A stretch of 44,829 nucleotides of DNA. Origin: Caldivirga sp. MU80 (GTDB lineage Archaea > Thermoproteota > Thermoprotei > Thermoproteales > Thermocladiaceae). The notes below the pieces were generated by a model. That model was not told the DNA's origin, searched no databases, and saw nothing but the letters and a program-made list of their open reading frames with translations. The stretch is from assembly GCF_001663375.1 (NCBI RefSeq), contig NZ_LCTF01000021.1:1-44829 (forward strand), given 5' to 3'. This document shows, piece by piece, positions 25,767-34,554 of this stretch (the first letter of the stretch is position 1; the number at the start of each line of letters is the position of its first letter). The position numbers and the translations under genes were made by a program.

Positions 25767-26674
25767 TAGTCTCCTCACCAGCATCAATAGCAAACCTCGG
25801 GCCAGGTTTTGACTCACTGGCCCTAGCCATAAAACCACCACAGGATGTGGTCAGGGTTAGGGTTAGTGGTGGTGAGGGGGTCGTAATTAGGAATGATGGT
25901 GAGTACGCCTCAGAGCTACCTAACGAGCCCAGCGATAACTCAGCCTACCTGGTCGCTAATAGGGCACTTGAGCTAGCCGGCGTTAAGGCTAGGATTGAGG
26001 TGACGGTGATCAAAGGTATTAAGCCAGCTAGCGGGCTAGGTAGTAGTGGCGCCACGTCTGCAGCTGTGGCTTATGCGATGAACAAGTTACTTAACCTTGA
26101 CCTTGACCAATGGGGGTTAGTGGAGCTTGCCTCCTATGGTGAGTTGGCTTCAGCTGGGGTTAGGCACATGGATAACGTGGCGGCTTCACTATTTGGGGGA
26201 TTGGTGATAGTTAACTCAACTGTGAGGCAGGTGACTAGGCTCGACTTCCCAGGCATATACGTGCTAATAGTCATTGAGGGTTCTAAGCCTAACACGGGCT
26301 ACATGAGGAGTATACTCCCCAAGAGTTATACGCTGGATGACGTAGTTACCAATATAGCTAGCGTGGCCCAGCTGGTTGCCTCAGTGTTTAAAGGTGATTT
26401 ATCACTGTTCTCAAGGGTTATTGAGAATGATAGAGTTGCCATGCCGTACAGGATTAAGGCGTATGGCCATTGGGGGATCGTTAAGGATACGCTCATTAGG
26501 CATGGTGCCCTTGGCGTGATACTAAGTGGGGCTGGGCCTTCAATTGTCGGTTTCTTTAAGGATGAACCCAATGTGGTGGAGATTGAGGGGGAGCTTCGTA
26601 AATTAGGTTTAAGGCCTAGGGTAATGTTAACTAGGCCCTCTAATGAGGGTGTCCGTGAGGTTAATTACTATTGA
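25748..26674 (+). CDS. thrB: Homoserine kinase
   Basis: 308 aa, GHMP kinase family. Motif 1 is SSPASIANLGPGFDSLALAI, the ATP-binding motif 2 is GIKPASGLGSSGATSAA near residue 92, and motif 3 is GVILSGAGPSIVGF near residue 258. It phosphorylates homoserine with ATP in threonine synthesis. The start is a TTG at 25748, preceded by GGTGAT 5 nt upstream inside the previous gene; no ATG or GTG lies nearby in frame, and the length to motif 1 is normal, so this start is credible. The 3' end overlaps the convergent AOR gene by 14 nt. Other threonine genes are not in the window. Confidence 0.93.
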   Translation: MGTEELIVSSPASIANLGPGFDSLALAIKPPQDVVRVRVSGGEGVVIRNDGEYASELPNEPSDNSAYLVANRALELAGVKARIEVTVIKGIKPASGLGSSGATSAAVAYAMNKLLNLDLDQWGLVELASYGELASAGVRHMDNVAASLFGGLVIVNSTVRQVTRLDFPGIYVLIVIEGSKPNTGYMRSILPKSYTLDDVVTNIASVAQLVASVFKGDLSLFSRVIENDRVAMPYRIKAYGHWGIVKDTLIRHGALGVILSGAGPSIVGFFKDEPNVVEIEGELRKLGLRPRVMLTRPSNEGVREVNYY

Positions 26675-28442
26675 TTATGCCTAGCTTAACCAGTGTCTCC
26701 TGCTTAGGCACACCATTTTCATCATAACCCCTCAACTGGTAGTACCTCTTAACCATGCCCTGCCATTCCTCCTCAGTAACCACATACTTCTTACCCTCAT
26801 ACTCCACGGGCTCCCTAAGCCACCTTGGTGGTAGCCTATCCTGCTCAATGGTTGTGCCATTAAGGAACCTGTGCATGACTATAATCCTCTGGGCAGTCTC
26901 CTTGAGCTCACTAACGGTGTAGTTAAAGCCGGTCACCGCATTAAGGGTGTTCTTCATGGTCTCCCAGTCGTAGATGTACCTACCGAATTTGCAGAGGAGC
27001 ATTGAATCATAGAGGGTGCTTCTCTCCTCATAATCCATAACGGCCATGACCTTCTCATCACCTGTGGCGAACCTACCACCACCCTGCCCAGCAATATCAA
27101 GCGCGTATGCCATCGTCCACAGGTGGTCAGCCCCCCTCTCCGATACGGAGTAGTTTAATGCCATGCCCTTAAGGGTCCTTGGATCGTAGCCAGCTGGTTC
27201 AAGCCCCTTAACGTGAATAGCCAAGTCCTCAGCGTTAAGTCTCTTGGCTAATCCCCTAACGCCAAGTGCAGTCAATTCACCTAACCCCCTCCTGTAGGCT
27301 GTGTCGTATATCAGCTTCTTGATGCCCTCATAGTCACCCCACTTAGGTGCATTACTGATAAGCCCCTTCTCACCTAGGTAAATTAGGAATGCTATGGTGT
27401 TACCTAGGCTTATTGAGTCAAAGCCAAGCCTATCGGCTAATTCACTTAGTTCAATTAGATTCTCTGGATCGTTAACGCCTGTTAACCCCCCTAACGCCAT
27501 GGATGTCTCATACTCCAAATCGTACTCACCTCTACTCGACTTAACAACCTTATGGCATGCAACAGGGCAGTATAGGCATGCACCATTCTTAATGAAGTAA
27601 TCAACCTTAAGTACCTTCTCCCAGGATATCCTCTCCCAACCAGGCATAACTACCTTGGTCCAGTATATGCTTGGGAAGAAGCCCATGTTGTTACCAACAT
27701 CAATGAGCCTAACGGTACCACCGGCCCTTAAAGCCGCCTCGCCTGGGTTAGTCACAGATAATTTTCCAAGGTTCTTAACCAAGTCATTGTATGTCTTTGC
27801 GTCGGCCACATCAACATCCCTTGAGGTTGGTATGAAAACAATCGCCTTAATCATCTTAGAGCCCATGACAGCCCCACCACCTGTTCTACCAAACTGCCTC
27901 CACTCCTCATGGTTAATCGCGGCGAACGGCACCTTATTCTCGCCGGCTGGACCTATGGTTAATACTGCTGAGTTTTTGAACTCACGTTTAAGGGCTCTCT
28001 CTGTCTCAACGGTATCAAGCCCCCATAAGTCCCTGGCATCCCTAACCTCCACTTTGCCGTCAGAAACCACTAGGTATACAGGCTTTTGCGAACTGCCCGT
28101 GATGACCATGGCATCGAGGCCTGCGTACTTCAAGTAAGCCCCAAGCGTCCCCCCAACTGTTGAGTAGTTCCACCTATCGTTAAGTGGGGACTTGAATAGC
28201 GCAATGGCCCTAGTGGCTAGGGGGATCCGGGTACCACCCAATGGCCCCGTGGCTATTATGAGGGGGTTCTCTGGGCCGTATGGGTTTACATCCTGAAGTT
28301 TAAGGTTCATATCCATTATTAGCCTTAATCCAAGGCCCCTACCACCTATGAACATCCTAGCCCACTGCTCCTTAACCCCATTAACCCTAAGCGTACCCTT
28401 ACTTAAATCGAAGAATATTATCCTATTGGCGTAGCCATGCAT
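26661..28442 (-). CDS. aor: Aldehyde:ferredoxin oxidoreductase (tungsten, AOR family)
   Basis: 593 aa. The N terminus MHGYANRIIFFDLSKGTL and the tungstopterin blocks FIGGRGLGLRLIMD, ATGPLGGTRIPLATR and STVGGTLGAYLKYAGLDAMV are typical AOR. The cluster ligands are in CLYCPVACHKV near residue 290, and a distal Cys is in SMLLCKFGRY. It oxidises aldehydes to acids and reduces ferredoxin in the cytoplasm. It differs clearly from the GAPOR at 22928-24808, so the window carries two members. A minus-strand TATA-like box (AATATTTAAGC, 28462-28472) lies 25 nt upstream, divergent from kdaD. The aldehyde substrate is unknown; products of amino-acid or sugar breakdown are likely. Confidence 0.93.
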   Translation of the reverse strand: MHGYANRIIFFDLSKGTLRVNGVKEQWARMFIGGRGLGLRLIMDMNLKLQDVNPYGPENPLIIATGPLGGTRIPLATRAIALFKSPLNDRWNYSTVGGTLGAYLKYAGLDAMVITGSSQKPVYLVVSDGKVEVRDARDLWGLDTVETERALKREFKNSAVLTIGPAGENKVPFAAINHEEWRQFGRTGGGAVMGSKMIKAIVFIPTSRDVDVADAKTYNDLVKNLGKLSVTNPGEAALRAGGTVRLIDVGNNMGFFPSIYWTKVVMPGWERISWEKVLKVDYFIKNGACLYCPVACHKVVKSSRGEYDLEYETSMALGGLTGVNDPENLIELSELADRLGFDSISLGNTIAFLIYLGEKGLISNAPKWGDYEGIKKLIYDTAYRRGLGELTALGVRGLAKRLNAEDLAIHVKGLEPAGYDPRTLKGMALNYSVSERGADHLWTMAYALDIAGQGGGRFATGDEKVMAVMDYEERSTLYDSMLLCKFGRYIYDWETMKNTLNAVTGFNYTVSELKETAQRIIVMHRFLNGTTIEQDRLPPRWLREPVEYEGKKYVVTEEEWQGMVKRYYQLRGYDENGVPKQETLVKLGIINSN

Positions 28443-28527
28443 AAATGGCCCCCTCCTTAATGCTTAAATATTTTTCCTAAGTAAAATCAATAACTCTCGC
28501 CCTTAACTCATCGTTATGATTGATAAT

Positions 28528-28537
28528 ACTTATAAAG
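28528..28537 (+). promoter_or_regulatory. TATA box of kdaD
   Basis: ACTTATAAAG is centred 27 nt before the ATG at 28559. It excludes the upstream frame start at 28520, which would lie before the promoter. Confidence 0.6.
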
Positions 28538-28558
28538 TGGAATTACGTGGTTACATTC

Positions 28559-29434
28559 ATGAGAATTTTCAGGTTAACTAACGGTATCAGCAACTTCACG
28601 TACGTCATGATCAACGGTAAGGTCTTTGAACTAGGTATGGATCCAGTCCTAGCCCTGATTAACCATGCAAAGGGTTTAAGTGTAAGTCTAGGTAGCGAGG
28701 TGTTGATTAACATTGACGAGGTTTTTAAGAGGGATTATAGGGTTAGTGGTTTAAGGTTCACTAAACCCTACGACCCACCTGAGGTCTGGGGGAGTGGGAT
28801 AAGTTATGAGGTTTCTAGGAGGAGGTACTCTGAGGAGGGTGATGTGGCTAAGATAGGTGGTAAAACCATATATGAGAGGGTTTATGACGCGGAGAGACCT
28901 GAAATATTCTTCAAGGCCACGGCGAATAGGTGCGTTGGGCATGGGGAGCCAATAGCCATTAGAGGTGACTCAAATTGGACCTTACCGGAGCCTGAATTGG
29001 GTGTTGTAATATCTAGGGATGGTAAGGTGCTCGGTTACACAATAATAGATGACGTCTCGGCTAGGGATATTGAGGCTGAGAATCCACTGTACCTACCCCA
29101 ATCCAAGATATACGATGGCTGCTGCGCCTTCGGACCATTCATAGTGACCCCGGATGAGATTAAGGACCCCTATTCACTCCAAATAAGGCTTAGGATAATT
29201 AGGGGTGGTGAGGTTATTTATGAGGGTGAGGTGAGTACTAGGCAAATGAGGAGGAGAATTGATGAGCAGGTAAAGTACTTGATAAGGAATAATACCGTAC
29301 CTGACGGTACAATACTGATGACTGGGACAGGTATACTGCCAGGTAAGGATTCAGCCCTCAGGGAGGGTGATGTAGTCGAGATAAGCATAAGCGAAATAGG
29401 GACATTAATTACCCCGGTTATTAAGCTTAAGTGA
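28559..29434 (+). CDS. kdaD: 2-keto-3-deoxy-D-arabinonate dehydratase (FAH superfamily)
   Basis: 291 aa from the ATG at 28559. The order of motifs closely follows Sulfolobus KdaD: FTKPYDPPEVWGSGISYEVS, KTIYERVYDAERPEIFFKAT, RCVGHGEPIAIRGDS, TLPEPELGVVISRDGK, and DDVSARDIEAENPLYLPQSK with YDGCCAFGPF. The Mg-binding acidic residues of the fumarylacetoacetase fold are in PEPELG and the DDVSARD segment. The enzyme converts 2-keto-3-deoxy-arabinonate to 2,5-dioxopentanoate in oxidative pentose breakdown. The partner dehydrogenases and arabinonate dehydratase are not adjacent. It diverges from the AOR gene, whose aldehyde activity could in principle act on a pathway product, but no direct evidence links them. 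Confidence 0.88.
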   Translation: MRIFRLTNGISNFTYVMINGKVFELGMDPVLALINHAKGLSVSLGSEVLINIDEVFKRDYRVSGLRFTKPYDPPEVWGSGISYEVSRRRYSEEGDVAKIGGKTIYERVYDAERPEIFFKATANRCVGHGEPIAIRGDSNWTLPEPELGVVISRDGKVLGYTIIDDVSARDIEAENPLYLPQSKIYDGCCAFGPFIVTPDEIKDPYSLQIRLRIIRGGEVIYEGEVSTRQMRRRIDEQVKYLIRNNTVPDGTILMTGTGILPGKDSALREGDVVEISISEIGTLITPVIKLK

Positions 29435-29489
29435 ATGTTAAATCATCTAATAAAGGGCGCCCCTTAAAGGAGTTGAAGGTTAAAACAAG

Positions 29490-29873
29490 CTAAGTGGTGA
29501 ATCTCCTTAGGGCCCTCCTATAATATATGACAGTTACACCACTCTTCTCAGCCCTCCTCCTAAGTTCCGAGTCACAGGTCACTAGGAATCCACCTGTTTC
29601 CTTAGCCAATTTTAGCACATCATCATCAGCCTTACCATCCAATGACGCTATTGAGAAGTACACTGGTATTAACCTGTTGAGCACCAGCGCAGCTGCCTTA
29701 CCCCTCCTCCCACCCTTCTTAGATAGGAGCCACAATTCCCTAACAACGCTAGCCGTCACGACAGGCAGTATTAAGCCCTCCACGGCCTCCTTAACATTAC
29801 TAATCACATCAATCCTCTCATCAATGGCTAATAGCAGTGCGCTCGTGTCGAACACCACAACCTTAATATCCAC
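29490..29873 (-). CDS. PIN-domain nuclease (VapC9/FCF1-like)
   Basis: 127 aa. The PIN acidic residues are visible in VVFDTSALLLAID (motif 1 Asp), VVRELWLLSK (Glu) and DGKADDDVLKLAKE with FLVTCDSELRRRA (motif 3 and 4 Asp). The basic insert KKGGRRGKAAALVL resembles the FCF1/Utp24-like archaeal subgroup (COG1412), which acts in rRNA processing, more than typical VapC toxins. No antitoxin gene lies beside it, which also argues against a toxin-antitoxin pair. It is a probable Mg-dependent RNase. The first visible gene upstream, the HAD phosphatase, is divergent. Confidence 0.8.
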   Translation of the reverse strand: MDIKVVVFDTSALLLAIDERIDVISNVKEAVEGLILPVVTASVVRELWLLSKKGGRRGKAAALVLNRLIPVYFSIASLDGKADDDVLKLAKETGGFLVTCDSELRRRAEKSGVTVIYYRRALRRFTT

Positions 29874-30005
29874 ACTTACCCCTCTGTCTCAGGGCTTATT
29901 AACAATGTGTAACGTGGTAAATTCAATGATTAGCCTAATTAACTCATCCATGATTACTATCGCCGTGAAAGAATATTTTAAAATCAACGCAACATGTAGG
30001 TAACT

Positions 30006-30707
30006 ATGGGTGGACTACTACTTGCCGCCGACTACCACTGGACATTAGCGAATGAAAGGAATGGCGAGTTCACGGTTAATGCGGACGTTTTAAACGCCAT
30101 AACGAACTTCATTAACCTGGGCAATTCATTTGCAGTGGTAACCAGCGGGGCAACCCGTCATGTTAAGGGGCTTAGTGCGTTAATGGGTAAGGTCTACCTG
30201 GCCCTTGAGAATGGATTAATAGTGGTTAAGCCTAGTGGTGAGAGGATTATTAATGCACCAGCCCAATGGTGGCGGCTTAGGGATGAGGTTAAGGCTCATT
30301 TATCGGTGTTAGGCGTTAGGTTCAGTGAGGGTGAGGTATCTTTGTTCACTGAGAACAGTAAGGCTGTTATTGATGCTTTGAGTTCATTTGACGTTAAGCT
30401 TGAGGTTAACAGAAACATGCTTTCAATAATGCCTAAGGGTGTGGATAAGGGGTATGCCATTAACGTTTTGAGGAGGCTAATTAAACCAAGCCTAGTTATA
30501 TCAATCGGCGATGCCGAGAATGACATACCAATGCTTAGGGCAGCTGACATACCTGTGGCCGTGGGGAATGCGCTACCTGAGGTTAAGGGTATTGCAAGGT
30601 ACGTAACCAGGGGTGAGGATGGCCAAGGGGTAGTGGAGCTAATAAACATCATACTCAACTGCCGGGGTGACGTGGCTAGGTGTATAGATGAGGCCAGGGG
30701 TCCCTAG
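30006..30707 (+). CDS. HAD-superfamily phosphatase (archaeal phosphoglycolate phosphatase type), variant motif 1
   Basis: 233 aa, C2B-cap HAD of the Thermoplasma TA0175 type. Motif 2 is VVTSGA near residue 48, the motif 3 Lys is in MPKGVDKGYAINVL, and motif 4 is ISIGDAENDIPML near residue 166, followed by ADIPVAVGNALPEVK. Motif 1 reads LLLAADYHWTLANE: Asp 9 is the nucleophile, but the second Asp (Asp-x-Asp), the general acid/base, is His 11. Related enzymes hydrolyse phosphoglycolate. The substitution may slow turnover or mark another substrate. Three bases after its stop the YjjX-type gene starts, so the two form an operon of house-cleaning enzymes. Confidence 0.82.
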   Translation: MGGLLLAADYHWTLANERNGEFTVNADVLNAITNFINLGNSFAVVTSGATRHVKGLSALMGKVYLALENGLIVVKPSGERIINAPAQWWRLRDEVKAHLSVLGVRFSEGEVSLFTENSKAVIDALSSFDVKLEVNRNMLSIMPKGVDKGYAINVLRRLIKPSLVISIGDAENDIPMLRAADIPVAVGNALPEVKGIARYVTRGEDGQGVVELINIILNCRGDVARCIDEARGP

Positions 30708-30709
30708 GC

Positions 30710-31249
30710 ATGGGTAGGGTAATAGCCGTTGGTTCACTCAACTCAACTAAGATTAACGCCGTAGCTAAGGCATACTCAATGTTCGGCATAACCGTGGATG
30801 TAAGGCCCGTTAAGGTTCAGACACCGACACAGCAGCCGCTGGGCCTTAGTGAAACCACCAATGGGGCAGTGTTGAGGGCTAGGCTGGCATTAGAAGCCGT
30901 TAATGAAGCCGAAGAGGCTGTTGGTATTGAGACTGGGTTGGTAAAGGTAGGTGATTTAACTTACCTAAACATACCTGTGGCTGCAATCATGAGTAGGGAC
31001 GGTTACCTGACCATAGGTATTGGGCCTGGTTTTGCAATACCCACCAGTTTAATTAGAAACGTGGAGTTGGGTATGGAGCTTGAGAAGGCAGTGGAAATGC
31101 GGTATGGCTATGCTAATGCCGGTGAGTCAATGGGGCTTGTGGGTATTTTAACCAGGGGCCTGGTTACCCGGCTTGATGCCAACACTTGGTCGGTTTTAAT
31201 GGCATTAATACCCAGGTTACCCTGGAATAGAGGGCTTTACGGCGGCTAG
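30710..31249 (+). CDS. Inosine/xanthosine triphosphatase (YjjX/DUF84 family)
   Basis: 179 aa. The N-terminal SLNSTKINAVAKAYSMFG is the family signature for substrate phosphate binding. TPTQQPLGLSETTNGAVLRA, AVGIETGLVKVGDLTYLNIP and GESMGLVGILTRGLVTR complete the fold. Members hydrolyse damaged purine nucleoside triphosphates (ITP, XTP) to the diphosphates and so protect nucleic acids. It starts 2 nt after the HAD gene stop. One nucleotide separates its stop from the convergent acs stop, showing tight packing. Assignment to the family is sure; the precise nucleotide preference is inferred. Confidence 0.88.
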   Translation: MGRVIAVGSLNSTKINAVAKAYSMFGITVDVRPVKVQTPTQQPLGLSETTNGAVLRARLALEAVNEAEEAVGIETGLVKVGDLTYLNIPVAAIMSRDGYLTIGIGPGFAIPTSLIRNVELGMELEKAVEMRYGYANAGESMGLVGILTRGLVTRLDANTWSVLMALIPRLPWNRGLYGG

Positions 31250-31250
31250 C

Positions 31251-33251
31251 TTAACGCTGGCCCATTAATTCCCTACTTAACTCCTCGTAGGCCTTCCTAG
31301 CCTCATCAATACTAGTCTCATCTTCAAGTGCGGTGGTGTCGCCTAGTGGTTGACCTATTAAGACCTGCTTAAGCAATCTCCTCATTATCTTACCGCTCCT
31401 GGTCTTTGGTAGCTTGGTTACGAATAGTATCTCCGCTGGCTCAGCTATGGGGCCTATTACCTCCCTAACCCAATTCCTTAACTCAGCCTTCAACTCCTTG
31501 CTTGGTGAGAAACCAGCCCTAAGCACGACGAAGGCCACCGGGACCTCACCCTTAACCAGGTCTGGCATGCCCACCACTGCTGATTCGGCAACTGCCTTAT
31601 GGGATACTAGGGCTGATTCTATCTCATAGGTGCCTAACCTATGGCCAGACACCTTTATGACCTCGTCAGCCCTCCCTAGGACCCATATGTACCCATCCTC
31701 ATCCTTAATAGCCCAATCACCTGCATAGAACATGTCAGGGAACCTGCTCCAGTAAACCTGAATATACCTATTAGGGTCACCCCAAATGGTAAGCATCATG
31801 CCTGGCCATGGCTTCTTAATCACCAAGTAGCCCCTCTTACCCTGGACAGGCCTACCCTCATCATCAACCACGTCTGCATCCACTCCAAGTAGTGGGAGGC
31901 CATTGGTGCCTGGTTTCATTGGTATTAGGGCTAGCCCAGGTGCATGGCTTATTAATATGCCACCAGTCTCCGTCATCCACCACGTTGAACCGAAGGGCAC
32001 ACTCTCCCTACCTAGCCATCTCCAAGCCCATCTCCAAGCTTCAGGGTTTATCGGCTCGCCGACACTGTTAATTATCCTTATTGTGGAGAAGTCATGCCCC
32101 TTAACCCAATCATCGCCATACCTCATGAAGGTCCTTATGGCTGTTGGTGATGTGTAGAGTATTGTCACACCATACCTCTCCACAATCCTCCACCACCTAT
32201 CCGGTGCTGGGTAGTCTGGAGCACCCTCATACATAACCTCGGTGACGCCCTCCATGAGTGGGCCAAACACTATGTAACTGTGCCCAGTCACCCAGCCTAT
32301 GTCGGCTGTGCACCAGTACACGTCAGTGTCCTTAACATCAAAGACCCACTTCATGGTTGCGTGGAGGAGTGTCATGTAGCCCCCTGTATCGTGCACAATG
32401 CCCTTAGGCTTACCCGTAGTCCCAGAGGTGTATAGTATGTACAGTGGGTGTTCGCTCTCCACCTCCTCAGGTTTCACGTATGCGTTGGCTGGTACACCGC
32501 TTAATAGCTCATCCCACCAAATATCCCTACCAGGCTTCATTGGAGTGTCCTTGAGGTTCATCCTCCTGTACACCACAACCCTCTCGACGAATTGTGCATT
32601 CCTCAACGCCTCATCAACAACATCCTTAAGCCTAATAACCCTCCCCCTCCTCCAGAAGGCATCAGCCGTGAACACAACCCTAGACTTGGCGTCAATTACC
32701 CTATCAGCTAGGGCTTGGGCGCTGAACCCTGAGAAGACCACTGAGAATATTACACCTAACCTAGCCAGGGCCAGCATTAGTATGGGTAATTCAGGGATCA
32801 TTGGTAGGTATATGGTCACCGTGTCCCCCTTCCTTAAACCCAACTTATCCCTAATTGCGAAGGCTAGCCTATTAACCTCCCTATACAGGTCATAGTAGGT
32901 TAGCTTCCTCACCTCAATTGGGTTGCCTGATGGGTCAACCGGCTCCCCCTCCCATATTATGGCTAGTTTATTCTTACGCCACGTGTTAATATGCCTATCA
33001 ACAGCTAGGTATGAGGCATTCAGCCTACCACCCACAAACCACTTATAGAATGGGGGCTGTGGGTCCGCGACCAGCACCTTGTCCCAGGGCTTAAACCATT
33101 CAAGCTCTTTAGCCACGTTAGCCCAGAAGTCCTCAATATTGCTTATGCTCTTGCTATGCATGGCCTTGTAGGAATCTATACTAGTGGTGTTTGGCCAGGA
33201 ATTCAACACTATTCTCTCTTTGTAGGGTAGATTCTCCTCACTAATTGACAT
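31251..33251 (-). CDS. acs: Acetyl-CoA synthetase, AMP-forming
   Basis: 666 aa. The adenylate-forming motifs are LYILYTSGTTGKPKGIVHD (A3) near residue 270, WWMTETGG (A5), YAGDWAIKDEDGYIWVLGR (A7), and the C-terminal hinge with the catalytic Lys in PKTRSGKIMRRLL, which is also the site of regulatory acetylation in bacteria. It activates acetate through acetyl-AMP to acetyl-CoA. The N-terminal region (WFKPWDKVL and FVGGRLNASYLAVDRH) is that of true Acs rather than a medium-chain synthetase. A TATA-like box at 33274-33286 lies 29 nt upstream on the minus strand. It stands alone, convergent with the YjjX-type gene. Confidence 0.95.
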   Translation of the reverse strand: MSISEENLPYKERIVLNSWPNTTSIDSYKAMHSKSISNIEDFWANVAKELEWFKPWDKVLVADPQPPFYKWFVGGRLNASYLAVDRHINTWRKNKLAIIWEGEPVDPSGNPIEVRKLTYYDLYREVNRLAFAIRDKLGLRKGDTVTIYLPMIPELPILMLALARLGVIFSVVFSGFSAQALADRVIDAKSRVVFTADAFWRRGRVIRLKDVVDEALRNAQFVERVVVYRRMNLKDTPMKPGRDIWWDELLSGVPANAYVKPEEVESEHPLYILYTSGTTGKPKGIVHDTGGYMTLLHATMKWVFDVKDTDVYWCTADIGWVTGHSYIVFGPLMEGVTEVMYEGAPDYPAPDRWWRIVERYGVTILYTSPTAIRTFMRYGDDWVKGHDFSTIRIINSVGEPINPEAWRWAWRWLGRESVPFGSTWWMTETGGILISHAPGLALIPMKPGTNGLPLLGVDADVVDDEGRPVQGKRGYLVIKKPWPGMMLTIWGDPNRYIQVYWSRFPDMFYAGDWAIKDEDGYIWVLGRADEVIKVSGHRLGTYEIESALVSHKAVAESAVVGMPDLVKGEVPVAFVVLRAGFSPSKELKAELRNWVREVIGPIAEPAEILFVTKLPKTRSGKIMRRLLKQVLIGQPLGDTTALEDETSIDEARKAYEELSRELMGQR

Positions 33252-33380
33252 GAAGCAGAGTATTTCACAATTTGCTTTTAAATATTTCCTCGATGCGATT
33301 AATTGTATATTAACCTATAGATTAATGATGCAATTTTTATAAAAGTAATATGGCCATACATTAATCATTAATCACTCGCT

Positions 33381-34532
33381 TTACTTACCATAAACCATGG
33401 TGCCGCCAACGTAGGTTGCCATCAGCCTTAACTTGTCATCAATGACTATGAAGTCGGCTAGGCAACCTGGCTTAAGACAACCCATGCTGTGTTCACCTAT
33501 CGATAGGGCTGGGTTCATTGAGGTGAGCCTTAGGGCATCACTTAACCTTAACCCCAACTTAACCAAGTTCCTTAGGGCATTATCCATGGTTAACACGCTC
33601 CCAGCTAGTGTTCCGTCAGGTAATGTTGCTCTACCATTCTTAACAATGACCCTTAAACTACCCAGCTCATACTCACCCTCCCCAAGGCCAGCGGCTGGCA
33701 TGGAGTCCGTTACTGCCAGCACCCTGTGTAACCCAGCTTGCCTTATGGTGAATAGTATAGTCTCAGGCCTTAGGTGAACTAGGTCTGTTATGAGCTCTAG
33801 GTATACGTCTTCAGAGTCAAGGAGGGCCATGGCGGCACCCAGTTCCCTATGGTGAATCCCAGTCATGGCGTCGAAAAGGTGGGTTGCCCTTGAGGCACCC
33901 ATGGCTATTGCCCTCATGACTGTCCCATAGTCGGCATCGGTATGCCCTATGCTTGGTATTACGCCTATGCTGGACATGTGTTTAATGAGACTCATGGCCC
34001 CCTCAACCTCAGGCGCAATCGTCATTACCCTCACTAAACCACCAGACTCCTCGTAGTATTGATCAAACTCCTCAATCCTAGGTGGCCTTATTGCTGAGGG
34101 GTTTTGGGCACCCTTCCTCCTGATGTTTATATAGGGCCCCTCCAGGTTAAGTCCAAGCACCCTAGCCCCATTACCCACAGTCCCATCGCCCTGCTTAACG
34201 TATTGCCTAACAATGCCGGCCACCCTCATTAATGCTTCGTGCGGTGCGGATACGGTGGTTGGTAGGAATGCGGTCACGCCGAAGCTGGCGTAGCACCTAG
34301 CTAGGTTGCTGAGCTCACTAATCGACTTCATAGATGTAACCTCAATACCACCGCAACCATGTGTATGCGTATCTATGAGACCCGGCGCCGCTAAGTAACC
34401 CCTGTAATCCACGTCGAAGGGCCCACCCTCCTCAATATCTATTATCCTGCCGTTGTCGATGACCAGGGTGGCGTCGTGAATTGTGTGGATTGGCGTATAC
34501 ACTTCGTCAAACCTAAACCTACGCTGAACCAT
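33381..34532 (-). CDS. nagA: N-acetylglucosamine-6-phosphate deacetylase
   Basis: 383 aa amidohydrolase. Metal and substrate motifs in order are LIDTHTHGCGGIEVTSM near residue 54, LNLEGPYINIRRKGAQNP, IGHTDADYGTVMRAI near residue 195, THLFDAMTGIHHRE near residue 217, and AVTDSMPAAGLGEGEY with the catalytic Asp near residue 270. It deacetylates GlcNAc-6-phosphate in amino-sugar recycling. No nagB or sugar kinase is adjacent. Downstream of it on the minus strand lies acs, which could use the acetate released; that link is inference from order only. The upstream neighbour, DUF1614, is 22 nt away and possibly co-transcribed. Confidence 0.9.
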   Translation of the reverse strand: MVQRRFRFDEVYTPIHTIHDATLVIDNGRIIDIEEGGPFDVDYRGYLAAPGLIDTHTHGCGGIEVTSMKSISELSNLARCYASFGVTAFLPTTVSAPHEALMRVAGIVRQYVKQGDGTVGNGARVLGLNLEGPYINIRRKGAQNPSAIRPPRIEEFDQYYEESGGLVRVMTIAPEVEGAMSLIKHMSSIGVIPSIGHTDADYGTVMRAIAMGASRATHLFDAMTGIHHRELGAAMALLDSEDVYLELITDLVHLRPETILFTIRQAGLHRVLAVTDSMPAAGLGEGEYELGSLRVIVKNGRATLPDGTLAGSVLTMDNALRNLVKLGLRLSDALRLTSMNPALSIGEHSMGCLKPGCLADFIVIDDKLRLMATYVGGTMVYGK

Positions 34533-34554
34533 ACGTGGGTTTTAGAAGGCTGCT

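Noticed and set aside
29490-29873. PIN protein as a VapBC toxin-antitoxin pair
   Set aside because: No small antitoxin gene on either side, and the sequence is closer to the FCF1-like group.
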